From Prochlorococcus sp. AG-402-O16 (GTDB taxonomy: Bacteria; Cyanobacteriota; Cyanobacteriia; PCC-6307; Cyanobiaceae), in the NCBI GenBank assembly GCA_003216415.1, contig QCIY01000008.1, positions 1 to 64,000 on the forward strand: a DNA stretch of 64,000 nt, written 5' to 3'. The position numbers and the translations under genes are program-made. The notes beneath the pieces are model-generated. The model was not told the DNA's origin and ran no database searches. It saw nothing but the letters and a program-made list of their open reading frames with translations. Each line of letters begins with the position of its first letter. Positions within the stretch are counted from its first letter, which is position 1. This document shows, one piece after another, positions 9,752 through 19,410 of the stretch.

Positions 9752-11098
9752 TTAATTTCCTTTTTCAATACCCCAAATTGTTCTTAATGCTTTGATATCT
9801 AGTTCTGTAAAAAAAGTATCCACTTTTGGATATAAGAAATTGTTATAAGACATAACCGAATCTCTATTATTAAAGCGTATATCTTCTGGATCAAAACTTT
9901 TACTACACTCTGGTAAACAACCAGGATCTTTATGATTTAAACCTAATGCATGTCCAATTTCATGAGCAATTGTAAAAGCATTATCTATAGATAAAGTTGG
10001 GTACTTTTTCAACTTAGGATCAATCAATGGACTTTCTGCCCACGCTACCTCAATTTTGTATTTAACGCCTCTAGGGGGTTCTTGCATGACACCAGAACCA
10101 TTCTCTGCTTTCTCGTCTTTTTTACCATCCTTGTCAGTTTTATAAATACTTATCATTGCTTTAGATTTTGAATTTACTCGTACAAAATCTAGGTCAATAA
10201 TTGAGTCAATATAACTAAATATATCAACAGTGAATTGCTCTTCATCATCTGAAATCTCATAAGAATTCCTCATCGCTTTTGGTAGATGTTTAGAAATATT
10301 TTTTGAATTTTCGTCGTGAATATAATAAGTTATTGGTTTTTCATATGTTTTACCATTAAATCCAGCAGATTGACTAAACACTTTCCACATATCTGTGCGT
10401 TTTGCTAGCATTTTTGAAGAAACTATATCTTTAACTGATAATTGAGATTTATCTTTTGAAAATACTGCAAATGCTTTATTTCTATCAGAAACTGCACCTT
10501 TAAAATCCCCTGAAAATAGTTTGGCGCGAAATCTACCCATATAACCTTCTCCATCTTCTGGATTGATTTTTATTGCTTTTGTATAGTCAGACAACGCTCC
10601 TTCATAATCATTTAAATTTACTTTGGAGTATCCACGTTCGCGATAAGCATCTCCATCTTTTGGATTTATTCCTATTGCTTTTGTATAGTCAGATATCGCT
10701 CCTTTATCATCTTCTAAAACACTTTTTGAGTATCCACGTTCGCGATAAGCATCTCCATCTTTTGGATTGATTTTTATTGCTTTTGTATAGTCAGATATCG
10801 CTCCTTTATCATCTTCTAAAACACTTTTTGAGTATCCACGTTCGCGATAAGCATCTCCATCTTTTGGATTGATTTTTATTGCTTTTGTATAGTCAGATAT
10901 CGCTCCTTTGTAATCTTCTGAATCTAACTTTTGATTTCCAAGTTTAAAATAAAATTCTGCGCTCTCTGCTATCGCCCAATCTGAATTAAAAATAACTATT
11001 TTTGCAGTTACTAAAGCAATGCTAGTTTTAATTAAAAATGGTTGCCCAAGAGGCATTAAAGATAATATTGCCCCAATAAAAGCAGTTCGTTTTTTCAT
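9752..11098 (-). CDS. secreted TPR-repeat protein with C-terminal metzincin-like zinc metalloprotease domain
   Basis: TPR repeats, then HEIGHALGLNHKD (HExxHxxGxxH) and downstream SVMSY Met-turn; start chosen at MKKRTAFIGA (by homology to neighbouring TPR gene) rather than the ORF-track start at 11266. Confidence 0.82.
   Translation of the reverse strand: MKKRTAFIGAILSLMPLGQPFLIKTSIALVTAKIVIFNSDWAIAESAEFYFKLGNQKLDSEDYKGAISDYTKAIKINPKDGDAYRERGYSKSVLEDDKGAISDYTKAIKINPKDGDAYRERGYSKSVLEDDKGAISDYTKAIGINPKDGDAYRERGYSKVNLNDYEGALSDYTKAIKINPEDGEGYMGRFRAKLFSGDFKGAVSDRNKAFAVFSKDKSQLSVKDIVSSKMLAKRTDMWKVFSQSAGFNGKTYEKPITYYIHDENSKNISKHLPKAMRNSYEISDDEEQFTVDIFSYIDSIIDLDFVRVNSKSKAMISIYKTDKDGKKDEKAENGSGVMQEPPRGVKYKIEVAWAESPLIDPKLKKYPTLSIDNAFTIAHEIGHALGLNHKDPGCLPECSKSFDPEDIRFNNRDSVMSYNNFLYPKVDTFFTELDIKALRTIWGIEKGN
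10699..10902. repeat. two identical 102-bp tandem copies encoding TPR units
   Basis: ctcctttatcatcttctaaaac...gtcagatatcg repeated exactly at 10699-10800 and 10801-10902; a diverged third copy precedes. Confidence 0.9.
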
Positions 11099-11181
11099 AT
11101 CAAAAATTCTTTTCATTAATATACCAACTGTAGAGAAAACAGACTTTATACGATTTCTCTTAAGAGACGGAGAATAAGAGC

Positions 11182-11204
11182 AACGTAAAACCCACGTAAA
11201 ACCG
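11182..11204. repeat. CGTAAAAC-type direct repeat pair (right, inner)
   Basis: aacgtaaaacccacgtaaaaccg. Confidence 0.75.
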
Positions 11205-11263
11205 CCCTGTATTTTGTCGCCCAAAAGCACTGCTATGACATAACCATAATCTTGACTATTTCT

Positions 11264-11280
11264 CACGTAAAACCGATTAA
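11264..11280. repeat. CGTAAAAC-type direct repeat (right, outer)
   Basis: cacgtaaaaccgattaa, identical to 9659-9675. Confidence 0.75.
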
Positions 11281-11311
11281 TTTAAGTTATAACTAGGTTC
11301 TTAAAATCTGT

Positions 11312-12898
11312 TTATTCCCACTCAATAGTTCCAGGAGGTTTGCTTGTAATATCATAAACAACTCTATTAACTGAAACTACTTCATTTACGATTCTATTTG
11401 AAATTCTCTCCAAAATTTGAAAAGGAATTTTTGACCAATCTGCTGTCATACCATCTTCACTAGACACACAACGTAAAACTATTGGCCATGCATAAGTTCT
11501 TTTATCTCCCATTACTCCTACAGTTTTTACAGGTAACAATACTGCAAAAGCTTGCCAAATATCATTATAAAGACCTGCTTTTTTAATTTCATCTCTCACT
11601 ATCCAGTCTGCATCTCGTAAACAATCCAATTTTTCATTCGTCACTTCCCCTAAAATTCTTATCGCTAACCCTGGTCCTGGAAATGGATGCCTTTTTATAA
11701 TTTCATCCGGCAAACCTAAAGCACCGCCCAATTTTCTGACTTCATCCTTAAAAAGTTTTCTTAATGGCTCAACTAATTTAAATTGTAAATCCTTTGGCAA
11801 TCCGCCCACATTATGATGACTCTTTATTTTTACAGCTATTCTCTCACCTGTTTTAGGATCAATATTTGTTCCAGCACTTTCAATAACATCAGGATAAAGA
11901 GTACCTTGCGCTAAATACTGAAAAGGTCCCAATCTATTACTTTCTTCTTCAAAGACCCTAATAAATTCTTCACCAATAATTTTTCTTTTTTGCTCTGGAT
12001 CAGTAATCCCTTTTAATTTTGCAATAAACCTTTCCCTAGCGTTAATGTATTCAACCTTTATATGGAATTTCTTGTCAAAAAAATTCATTAAAAAATCTGG
12101 TTCACCTTTTCTCATGAAACCTTGGTCTATAAACATGCATGTAAGCTGATTGCCAATTGCTTTATTCAGTAGAAAAGCAAGAGTTGATGAATCAACTCCT
12201 CCTGACAAGGCAAGCAAAACTTTCTTACTTCCAACTTGCTCTCTTATCCTAGGAATCGTTTCCTCTAAGAAGGTTTCGGTTGTCCAATCAGCTGCACAGT
12301 TAGAAATTTTATAAACAAAATTTTTAATTACTGACATCCCAAACTCTGAATGAATAACTTCAGGGTGAAATTGTACGCCAAATAATTTCTTATTATCATT
12401 TGAAATTGCTGCATGAAGTGTGTTCTCGGTATGAGCAATTTTATTAAATCCACCAGGCAAAGAATTAATTGAATCCCCATGGCTCATCCACATTATAGAT
12501 TTATCTTCTACATCAGAAAGGAGTTCAGATTCTAAATCTATAGAAATTGGTGCTCTCCCATACTCAGCTTTTTTAGTTGCTGAAGTAACAGACCCTCCAA
12601 GTTCTTTAACCATTAATTGCATTCCATAACATATTCCAAGTATGGGAATTCCTAAATCAAAAATTTTTTCATTACATTTAGGAGCATTTTGGTCATATAC
12701 AGAATTAGGTCCTCCACTCAAAATTATCCCTTTAGGATTAATATCAAGAATATCCTCAATCGTAATATAGTTACTTACCACTAGAGAAAAAACATTAGTT
12801 TCTCTGATTCTTCTTGCAATTAATTCAGAATATTGAGAACCGAAATCTAAAATTAATATTGATGGATCTCGTTCTTTTTTTAAAGATTTTTGACTCAT
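11312..12898 (-). CDS. guaA: GMP synthase (glutamine-hydrolysing)
   Basis: [34 protein letters not shown], ...[11 protein letters not shown]-terminus. Confidence 0.97.
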   Translation of the reverse strand: MSQKSLKKERDPSILILDFGSQYSELIARRIRETNVFSLVVSNYITIEDILDINPKGIILSGGPNSVYDQNAPKCNEKIFDLGIPILGICYGMQLMVKELGGSVTSATKKAEYGRAPISIDLESELLSDVEDKSIMWMSHGDSINSLPGGFNKIAHTENTLHAAISNDNKKLFGVQFHPEVIHSEFGMSVIKNFVYKISNCAADWTTETFLEETIPRIREQVGSKKVLLALSGGVDSSTLAFLLNKAIGNQLTCMFIDQGFMRKGEPDFLMNFFDKKFHIKVEYINARERFIAKLKGITDPEQKRKIIGEEFIRVFEEESNRLGPFQYLAQGTLYPDVIESAGTNIDPKTGERIAVKIKSHHNVGGLPKDLQFKLVEPLRKLFKDEVRKLGGALGLPDEIIKRHPFPGPGLAIRILGEVTNEKLDCLRDADWIVRDEIKKAGLYNDIWQAFAVLLPVKTVGVMGDKRTYAWPIVLRCVSSEDGMTADWSKIPFQILERISNRIVNEVVSVNRVVYDITSKPPGTIEWE

Positions 12899-12952
12899 GT
12901 ATAAAAGTTAGCTCAATTTATTTACAAAAGCATAATCATCCAAATATTAGTC

Positions 12953-14065
12953 TTATTGAAAACTAGAAATATAAACATTACCATTATTACCTGCCCACCT
13001 TATTTCCCTTTTTCTATCAAAAATAATTGCTGCAATTTCCATATCTGTTTTTACATACCTATTAACATATGCAAAGGAACGCTTTTCAATCGTATTTGAT
13101 AAATGTTGGAATAATTTTTCAGCTTTAGATTTATTAAATCTTTCAAGAGTTGATAAAGCATCTTCCAGAGTATTTAATTGAGATAATTGGACTATTATTT
13201 CAGGAGGTATTTTTTCTTTAACTGCTAAATAAACAAGAATCTCGATTCTTCCATCAGCCAAATGATTATGTGTGTGAAAAATACCGCCAGCTAATTTTAT
13301 TAATTTCCCATGATAACCAAAAAGGATAACAGTCTTAACATTTTTTATTGCAGCATCAACAATTAGTGGTCCTATCCAGTTACCAACTTTTATAATTGGA
13401 AATTTTATATTACAAGTTTTTGCTAAATTTAAGCCATTTTCACCAATTACAAAAACAACTTTCCCTTTAAAATCTTTTTTAATTAACTTCGCTAGTTTAG
13501 TTTTAGCCTCTTCTAATTGATCAGGTGACGCGCTCGAATAAGTTTCAGCAGAAGTTCCAATAATAGATAATCCATCTACAATACCAAATGACCTATTACT
13601 AGTTCTTTCCGCCAAAAACTCCCCATTTGGAAAAATAATTTCTAAATTTAAATTAAATCCCTTTGGAATAATATCCAATAAATTTTCATATAAAACTTCT
13701 TTAGCAAAATCAGACATGCATATCTCTGATGTTTTCTCTTTAATACCTACACCAGAGCCTGCAACAATATTTATTGGAATTTTTTGAATATGATTATTAG
13801 AAGAAATTTTTTCTAAAGAAACTATTGTCCATATTTCTAAGTTTTGTGTGATGTCAAGATCTAAGCCAGACTTTGCAAAGGAAATTCCTAATGCATGTGA
13901 GTTACCTTTGATTAAACCTACAGAATGAATCTCAATTTTGATTTCTTTTTTTTCATTAGGAATTTTTATTAATTCAAAATTCTCAACTTGAAACCTTACA
14001 AGCTTCTTTAATGCTGACTTAGCAGCTCCAGCGACCCACAAAGGTAAAGAAAATCCTTTTTTCAA
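12953..14065 (-). CDS. cbiD: cobalt-precorrin-5B C1-methyltransferase
   Basis: CbiD-like: GSGVGIKEKT, SFGIVDGLSIIGTSAET, GYHGKLIKLAGGIFHTHNHLADGR. Confidence 0.9.
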   Translation of the reverse strand: MKKGFSLPLWVAGAAKSALKKLVRFQVENFELIKIPNEKKEIKIEIHSVGLIKGNSHALGISFAKSGLDLDITQNLEIWTIVSLEKISSNNHIQKIPINIVAGSGVGIKEKTSEICMSDFAKEVLYENLLDIIPKGFNLNLEIIFPNGEFLAERTSNRSFGIVDGLSIIGTSAETYSSASPDQLEEAKTKLAKLIKKDFKGKVVFVIGENGLNLAKTCNIKFPIIKVGNWIGPLIVDAAIKNVKTVILFGYHGKLIKLAGGIFHTHNHLADGRIEILVYLAVKEKIPPEIIVQLSQLNTLEDALSTLERFNKSKAEKLFQHLSNTIEKRSFAYVNRYVKTDMEIAAIIFDRKREIRWAGNNGNVYISSFQ

Positions 14066-14125
14066 ATCAAGTAATTGAAAAATATATAATGAGAACTAAT
14101 CTAAGAATGACCTATTTAACAAAAA

Positions 14126-15289
14126 GTGGCCATACAACAAAAATTATCATTGATGATTCCTGGACCCACACCAGTTCCAGAAAAAGTTTTACAAGCATTA
14201 GGCAAGCATCCAATAGGTCATCGCAGTAAAGAATTTCAAGAGCTTGTGGGAAATACCACTAAAAATTTACAATGGCTTCATCAAACTCAAAATGATGTTC
14301 TAACAATTACCGGTAGTGGCACTGCCGCAATGGAGGCTGGAATAATAAATACCTTAAGCAAAGGTGATAAGGTAATTTGTGGAGAAAATGGAAAGTTTGG
14401 AGAAAGATGGGTAAAAGTTGCAAGGGAATTTGGGTTAGAAGTAATAAAAATTGATTCCGAATGGGGTACTCCACTTAATCCAGAAGAATTCAAAAAAATA
14501 TTAGAAGAAGATAAACAAAAAGAAGTAAAGGCAGTTATCTTAACTCATTCTGAAACCTCAACAGGAGTAATTAATGATCTGAAGACTATAAGCTCTTATA
14601 TTCGAGAGCACAACACTGCATTATCTATTGTTGACTGCGTCACAAGTCTTGGGGCTTGTAATGTACCTGTAGATGAGTGGAAATTAGATATCGTTGCTTC
14701 TGGATCACAAAAGGGGTACATGATACCGCCAGGTCTTAGCTTTATAGCAATTAGCCAGAAAGCATGGAAAGCGGCAGAAAAATCTAATTTACCAAAGTTT
14801 TATTTAAACTTAAAATCCTACAAAAAAAGTCTTATAAGTAATAGTAATCCATTTACTCCTGCAGTTAATTTGGTTTTTGCTTTAGATGAAGCTTTAAAAA
14901 TGATGAGAGAAGAAGGCTTAGAGAACATTTTCCTTAGGCATAGTAAACATAAATTAGCAATGAGCAATGCTGTAAAAGCTTTAAATCTAAAATTATTTGC
15001 TGATGAAGAATCTTTAAGCCCTTCAATTACTGCAATAAAAACTGAAGGAATGGATGCTGAAGAATTTAGAAAAACAATAAAAAATAATTTTGATATCCTA
15101 CTGGCTGGTGGTCAAGATCACTTAAAGGGGAAAATATTTAGAGTTGGGCACTTAGGATATGTAAATGATAGAGATATAATTACAGTAGTATCTGCTATCA
15201 GCAAAACTCTACTTGATTTAGGAAAGATAACAGCTAAAGAGGCTGGCGAAGCACTAGTAGTAGCATCTAGATATCTAGAAGCAGATTGA
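14126..15289 (+). CDS. serine-glyoxylate/alanine-glyoxylate aminotransferase family (class V PLP)
   Basis: MIPGPTPVPEKVLQALGKHPIGHRSKEF, SGSQKGYMIPPGLSF; GTG start. Confidence 0.9.
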   Translation: MAIQQKLSLMIPGPTPVPEKVLQALGKHPIGHRSKEFQELVGNTTKNLQWLHQTQNDVLTITGSGTAAMEAGIINTLSKGDKVICGENGKFGERWVKVAREFGLEVIKIDSEWGTPLNPEEFKKILEEDKQKEVKAVILTHSETSTGVINDLKTISSYIREHNTALSIVDCVTSLGACNVPVDEWKLDIVASGSQKGYMIPPGLSFIAISQKAWKAAEKSNLPKFYLNLKSYKKSLISNSNPFTPAVNLVFALDEALKMMREEGLENIFLRHSKHKLAMSNAVKALNLKLFADEESLSPSITAIKTEGMDAEEFRKTIKNNFDILLAGGQDHLKGKIFRVGHLGYVNDRDIITVVSAISKTLLDLGKITAKEAGEALVVASRYLEAD

Positions 15290-15290
15290 G

Positions 15291-15488
15291 TTAAGTACCT
15301 GGCTCCTCAACATTTCCGCCTAACTCAACAATCTTTTTTCTGAGAGATATTGATTTTTTTTCATCTCCCTTTGTTTGAGCTATTGCAAGAGCAAACTCTA
15401 ATTTTTCAAGTTGGTGGCCACCTTCAAAAAAAGATAATTTTTTCTTTATGCGGCTTCTATTAGCTTTGTATGAAATTTGTGAAGACAT
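15291..15488 (-). CDS. hypothetical small protein
   Basis: MSSQISYKANRSRIKKKLSFFEGGHQLEKLEFALAIAQTKGDEKKSISLRKKIVELGG; start moved to internal Met. Confidence 0.6.
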   Translation of the reverse strand: MSSQISYKANRSRIKKKLSFFEGGHQLEKLEFALAIAQTKGDEKKSISLRKKIVELGGNVEEPGT

Positions 15489-15620
15489 AAAAATTCTTTC
15501 TTTAAGTATTATTATGCCAATAAAAGGGGACATTATGAGAGGAAAACAAAATATGTTTTGACTATAAACCCAAGCAAAAAAAAATTTTTCTAATATTATG
15601 TCGAAACATCTCCCAAATTC

Positions 15621-16133
15621 ATGTCAAACATAAATCTAATTTATTATTTGGTTGCAGGAGCAATTTTTGGAGCTTTAGCTTTAAAAACAGGTATACCTGC
15701 AGCTCCTCTAGCAGGTGCTTTAATAGGTGCAAGCATACTAAGTATCAGTGGTAAATTTGATGTAGCAGAGTGGCCAATTGGCACTAGAACAATATTAGAA
15801 ATTGGAATTGGAACGGTGATTGGCACATCATTAACTAAAGACTCATTAGTTGATCTTCAAACCTTATGGAGGCCTGCTATTTTAATAACTTTTACTTTAG
15901 TTATTACAGGATTAGCGATTGGACTATGGACAAGCAGATTGCTAAATATAGATGTTATAACAACAATTCTAGGTGCAGCACCAGGAGGTATTAGCGGTAT
16001 GAGTCTTGTGGGATCAGAATATGGAGTAGGTGCTGCAGTCGCAACTCTACACGCAGTAAGGTTGATTACTGTGCTTCTCATTCTTCCTTTAGTTGTGAAA
16101 TGCTTGAACTTATTTGGAGTTATAAAATCTTAA
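15621..16133 (+). CDS. AbrB-duplication-family membrane protein (half-length)
   Basis: Multiple TM segments, GAAPGGISGMSLVGSEYGVGAAVATLHAVRLITV. Confidence 0.8.
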   Translation: MSNINLIYYLVAGAIFGALALKTGIPAAPLAGALIGASILSISGKFDVAEWPIGTRTILEIGIGTVIGTSLTKDSLVDLQTLWRPAILITFTLVITGLAIGLWTSRLLNIDVITTILGAAPGGISGMSLVGSEYGVGAAVATLHAVRLITVLLILPLVVKCLNLFGVIKS

Positions 16134-16189
16134 ATTTCTATAGACATATTTCCAATAAAAGATATTTTTAAATGGGAGGCAAAAATTAA

Positions 16190-16639
16190 ATGCAAGGACT
16201 TAAAAAAAAATTAATTTTTTTAACCCTAGGGATAACATCTCCTATAGCACTTCAAACGTTGAAAGTTAATGCAGGGTCTTTTGGGGCAGAAATTTTCTGT
16301 ACAATGCGAGATGGAGGGAATGATCATGAAAGTAGTTGGGAAGCTGCATATACATATATAAAAAAACAAAAAGGAGGGATTTTCAAAGTCTCTCCTAAAC
16401 AAGCAGCCGCACAAATTACAGAATCGGTTATTAGAGATAACGAAACCTTTAGCTATTGTGTTGAATACCTAAATAAACTTCATCCAAATAGGAAACTAAT
16501 CAGAGATTTAGAAAAAGAAGAAGAAAAAAAAGAAAAAGAATTAGAAGATAGAGAAAACAAAAGAAAGAGATTAGAAAAAGAATTAGAAGAAACTAATGAA
16601 GAATATACTGAGGAAACCCTTGATAGATATAGTTATTAA
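16190..16639 (+). CDS. hypothetical secreted protein with charged coiled-coil C-terminus
   Basis: N-terminal signal-like sequence; KEEEKKEKELEDRENKRKRLEKELEE tail. Confidence 0.7.
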   Translation: MQGLKKKLIFLTLGITSPIALQTLKVNAGSFGAEIFCTMRDGGNDHESSWEAAYTYIKKQKGGIFKVSPKQAAAQITESVIRDNETFSYCVEYLNKLHPNRKLIRDLEKEEEKKEKELEDRENKRKRLEKELEETNEEYTEETLDRYSY

Positions 16640-16809
16640 TAACGTTTTTCAAAAAGATAAACCTTTTTTAGAACATATATTTAATAAAATTTATTTTGTA
16701 TCTATCCACACTAAATTATATTTAAACCAGCTAATTTGATTTAATAAATTATAAAAAATATTGACTTTTAATTTATTCAAGCCATTATTTATTTAATTAA
16801 ATAGTCTGA

Positions 16810-17211
16810 ATGCATATTAATGATGCGGTGTTTTTAGAGGATTTATGTCCTAAGTTCAGATTTAGACAATGGCGAAAATCTATTCATAGGTTTACTGGAA
16901 AAAGTTGTATATATTGCGGAAAACCATCTGAATCTATTGACCATGTAATACCACGAAGCCAAGGCGGCTTAAGTACAACAGAAAACTGTGTCCCTGCATG
17001 TCTTTCCTGTAATGGGGATAAATCAGATAACAACGCTTTGTATTGGTACAGAAGGCAAAAATTTTATGATCCTCGAAGAGCAATGGCTATAAGAGCTTGG
17101 CTAGATGGAGATTTAAGATTAGCTATTAGATTACTGCAATGGGCTAATCCTAATTTTAAGGAAAAAAATAAAAATTACGAAAAAGATAAATCCGAATATA
17201 AAGCGGCTTGA
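16810..17211 (+). CDS. HNH endonuclease family protein
   Basis: CIYCGKPSESIDHVIPRSQGGLSTTENCVPACLSCNGDKSD. Confidence 0.9.
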   Translation: MHINDAVFLEDLCPKFRFRQWRKSIHRFTGKSCIYCGKPSESIDHVIPRSQGGLSTTENCVPACLSCNGDKSDNNALYWYRRQKFYDPRRAMAIRAWLDGDLRLAIRLLQWANPNFKEKNKNYEKDKSEYKAA

Positions 17212-17445
17212 CTACCAAATATTACATATTTTTATAGAGTTATAACTCTCACATATATTTTCTAATTCTCTTGGGGATTCTGGGAATATTAAAATTGTCG
17301 AAAATGAAATAAGTAAGACAAATAATTTTTGGTAGAATTTAAAATTAACTAAACTTACTTCTTTCTCTATAAGACGGGGATAACTTTTGCTAATGCAAAA
17401 AGTTGTTGATTTTAAATCGGACTTAAGAGCTGTCTTCATCATCAA
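17212..17445 (-). CDS. small hypothetical, possibly secreted, Cys-containing protein
   Basis: Hydrophobic segment then SPRELENICESYNSIKICNIW; stop directly abuts the HNH gene stop. Confidence 0.4.
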   Translation of the reverse strand: MMMKTALKSDLKSTTFCISKSYPRLIEKEVSLVNFKFYQKLFVLLISFSTILIFPESPRELENICESYNSIKICNIW

Positions 17446-17474
17446 TTAATACATATGTACTACCATAACCCAGC

Positions 17475-18353
17475 ATGAAGAAACCTGCAAGTTTACTCGG
17501 AAATAAAAATAAATTTTTAATCTTAGGAGGTGGTTTCAGCGGTATTTTTTTTGCAAAAACTATTAGAAAATTTGGTTGCACTGTTTTAACAAGCTCAAGA
17601 ACTATAAGCACCGATCCAAATAGCTTTGTTTTCAACAGTGAAAACGGTGTGATTCCTGATGAAAAAATTTTTGATGGAGTCACCCATATTCTGAGTTGCA
17701 TCCCTCCTGACAAAAATGGTAATGATCCCGTATTAGAGACTCTTCAAAGTAAACTTCAAGATTTATCCCTTGAATGGGTTGGATATTTATCTACCACAGG
17801 AGTATATGGAAACACCGAAGGTGGATGGGTTTCTGAGATAGATCAGCCTAATCCTTTCCAAAAAAGAAGTCATAATAGGTTAAATTGCGAAAAAAAATGG
17901 ATTGAATCTAATTTGCCTGTACAAATTTTTAGATTACCTGGCATCTATGGACCTGGAAGATCCACGTTTGAAGCAATTAAAAATCAAAAAATTCGAGTTA
18001 TTTTAAAAAAAGCTCAAGTATTTTCAAGAGTTCATGTTGCAGATATTACACATGCGATTATTTATTTATTACAAAATAAAGATTATTTAAAATTTCACCA
18101 AATCATTAATATTGCAGATGATGAACCATCTTCTCAAATAGAAGTGATTCAATATTGTTATGATCTACTTGGTTTAAAAATGCCAAATCCAATATTATTT
18201 GAAGACGCAAAAAAGGAATTATCACCAATAGCTAAATCATTTTGGATGGAAAATAGAAGAGTCTCTAATAAATTATTATGCGAAATACTTGGATATAAAC
18301 TAATTTATAAAAACTATAAACTAGGCTTAAAAAACTGCTTTTTAAATAGTTAA
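17475..18353 (+). CDS. NAD(P)-binding SDR/epimerase-like protein
   Basis: LILGGGFSGIFFAKTIRKFG Rossmann motif; YLSTTGVYGNTEGGWVSE. Confidence 0.85.
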   Translation: MKKPASLLGNKNKFLILGGGFSGIFFAKTIRKFGCTVLTSSRTISTDPNSFVFNSENGVIPDEKIFDGVTHILSCIPPDKNGNDPVLETLQSKLQDLSLEWVGYLSTTGVYGNTEGGWVSEIDQPNPFQKRSHNRLNCEKKWIESNLPVQIFRLPGIYGPGRSTFEAIKNQKIRVILKKAQVFSRVHVADITHAIIYLLQNKDYLKFHQIINIADDEPSSQIEVIQYCYDLLGLKMPNPILFEDAKKELSPIAKSFWMENRRVSNKLLCEILGYKLIYKNYKLGLKNCFLNS

Positions 18354-18375
18354 GAAATAAATTTAAAAACTTTTT

Positions 18376-19410
18376 ATGAATATTAAAAAAACTAATAATA
18401 CTTTTAAAATTGTATTAAGCGTTGGAGATGAGTCAGGTATTGGACCCGAAATAATCCTAAAAGCACTTTGTTCTAATGAGATACCAGAAAACATTGACTT
18501 TATATTAGTTGGATCAAAAAAAAATCTACACAATACATATAAACAACTTAGATCCTTAGGATTAGAAAACCTTGCAAATCCTAAAAATTTAAATATACAT
18601 GATCTCGAAATTTCTTCATCAGATAATGACACTAAAACAAGTTACGGTAATTCAAGTTTCTATTACTTAACAAAAGCGATCGAAATTGTAAGACAATATC
18701 CTAATTCAGCACTTGTTACTGGCCCAATCTGTAAGAAATCTTGGTCTCTAGCAGGTCATTACTTCTCTGGACAAACTGAAGTATTAGCAAAATCATGTGG
18801 AATAAAAAATGTTGGAATGTTATTCACAGCTAAATCACCAATCACAGGTTGGAGATTCAATACGCTACTAGCTACAACCCACATACCACTTTCTGAGGTA
18901 CCAAAAATGCTAAATACAAAATTAATCCATTCTAAATTAGATCTTTTTAAAGAATTTTGTATCAAATATAATAAAAAACCTATTTTAAAAGTTGCAGGAT
19001 TAAACCCTCATGCCGGCGAAGAAGGTATTTTAGGTAATGAAGAGAAAAATTGGCTTAATAATTCATTGATTGCTTGGAATGAAAAAAATAGAGATATTAA
19101 ATTATTAGGACCTATATCACCAGATAGTTGTTGGAACTCCTCTGCAAAAGCATGGAGACAGAAAGATGCTGAAAAACATGATGGGATTCTTGCTATGTAT
19201 CATGATCAAGGTTTAATCCCAACTAAAGTTATAGCTCTTAATTACTCAGTTAATACCACAATAGGTTTGCCTTTTATCAGAACATCTCCAGATCATGGTA
19301 CGGGATTTGATATTGCTGGCAAAGGTATAGCTCAATCGCAAAGCATGATTGAGGCTATAAAGACTGCAATAGAAATGACTAAAAATTCAAATCTGCTGAA
19401 CACGCATTAA
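18376..19410 (+). CDS. pdxA: 4-hydroxythreonine-4-phosphate dehydrogenase
   Basis: GDESGIGPEIILKAL, GLNPHAGEEGILGNEE, DGILAMYHDQGLIPTK, RTSPDHGTGFDIAGK. Confidence 0.95.
   Translation: MNIKKTNNTFKIVLSVGDESGIGPEIILKALCSNEIPENIDFILVGSKKNLHNTYKQLRSLGLENLANPKNLNIHDLEISSSDNDTKTSYGNSSFYYLTKAIEIVRQYPNSALVTGPICKKSWSLAGHYFSGQTEVLAKSCGIKNVGMLFTAKSPITGWRFNTLLATTHIPLSEVPKMLNTKLIHSKLDLFKEFCIKYNKKPILKVAGLNPHAGEEGILGNEEKNWLNNSLIAWNEKNRDIKLLGPISPDSCWNSSAKAWRQKDAEKHDGILAMYHDQGLIPTKVIALNYSVNTTIGLPFIRTSPDHGTGFDIAGKGIAQSQSMIEAIKTAIEMTKNSNLLNTH

Noticed and set aside
10573-10770. ORF antisense to the TPR-metzincin gene
   Set aside because: Leu/His/Ser-rich artefact of reading tandem repeats on the wrong strand.
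11099-11266. N-terminal extension of the TPR-metzincin ORF (…GGFTWVLR…)
   Set aside because: Encoded by the CGTAAAAC repeats and leader; alignment with the neighbouring TPR gene supports the internal Met at 11098.
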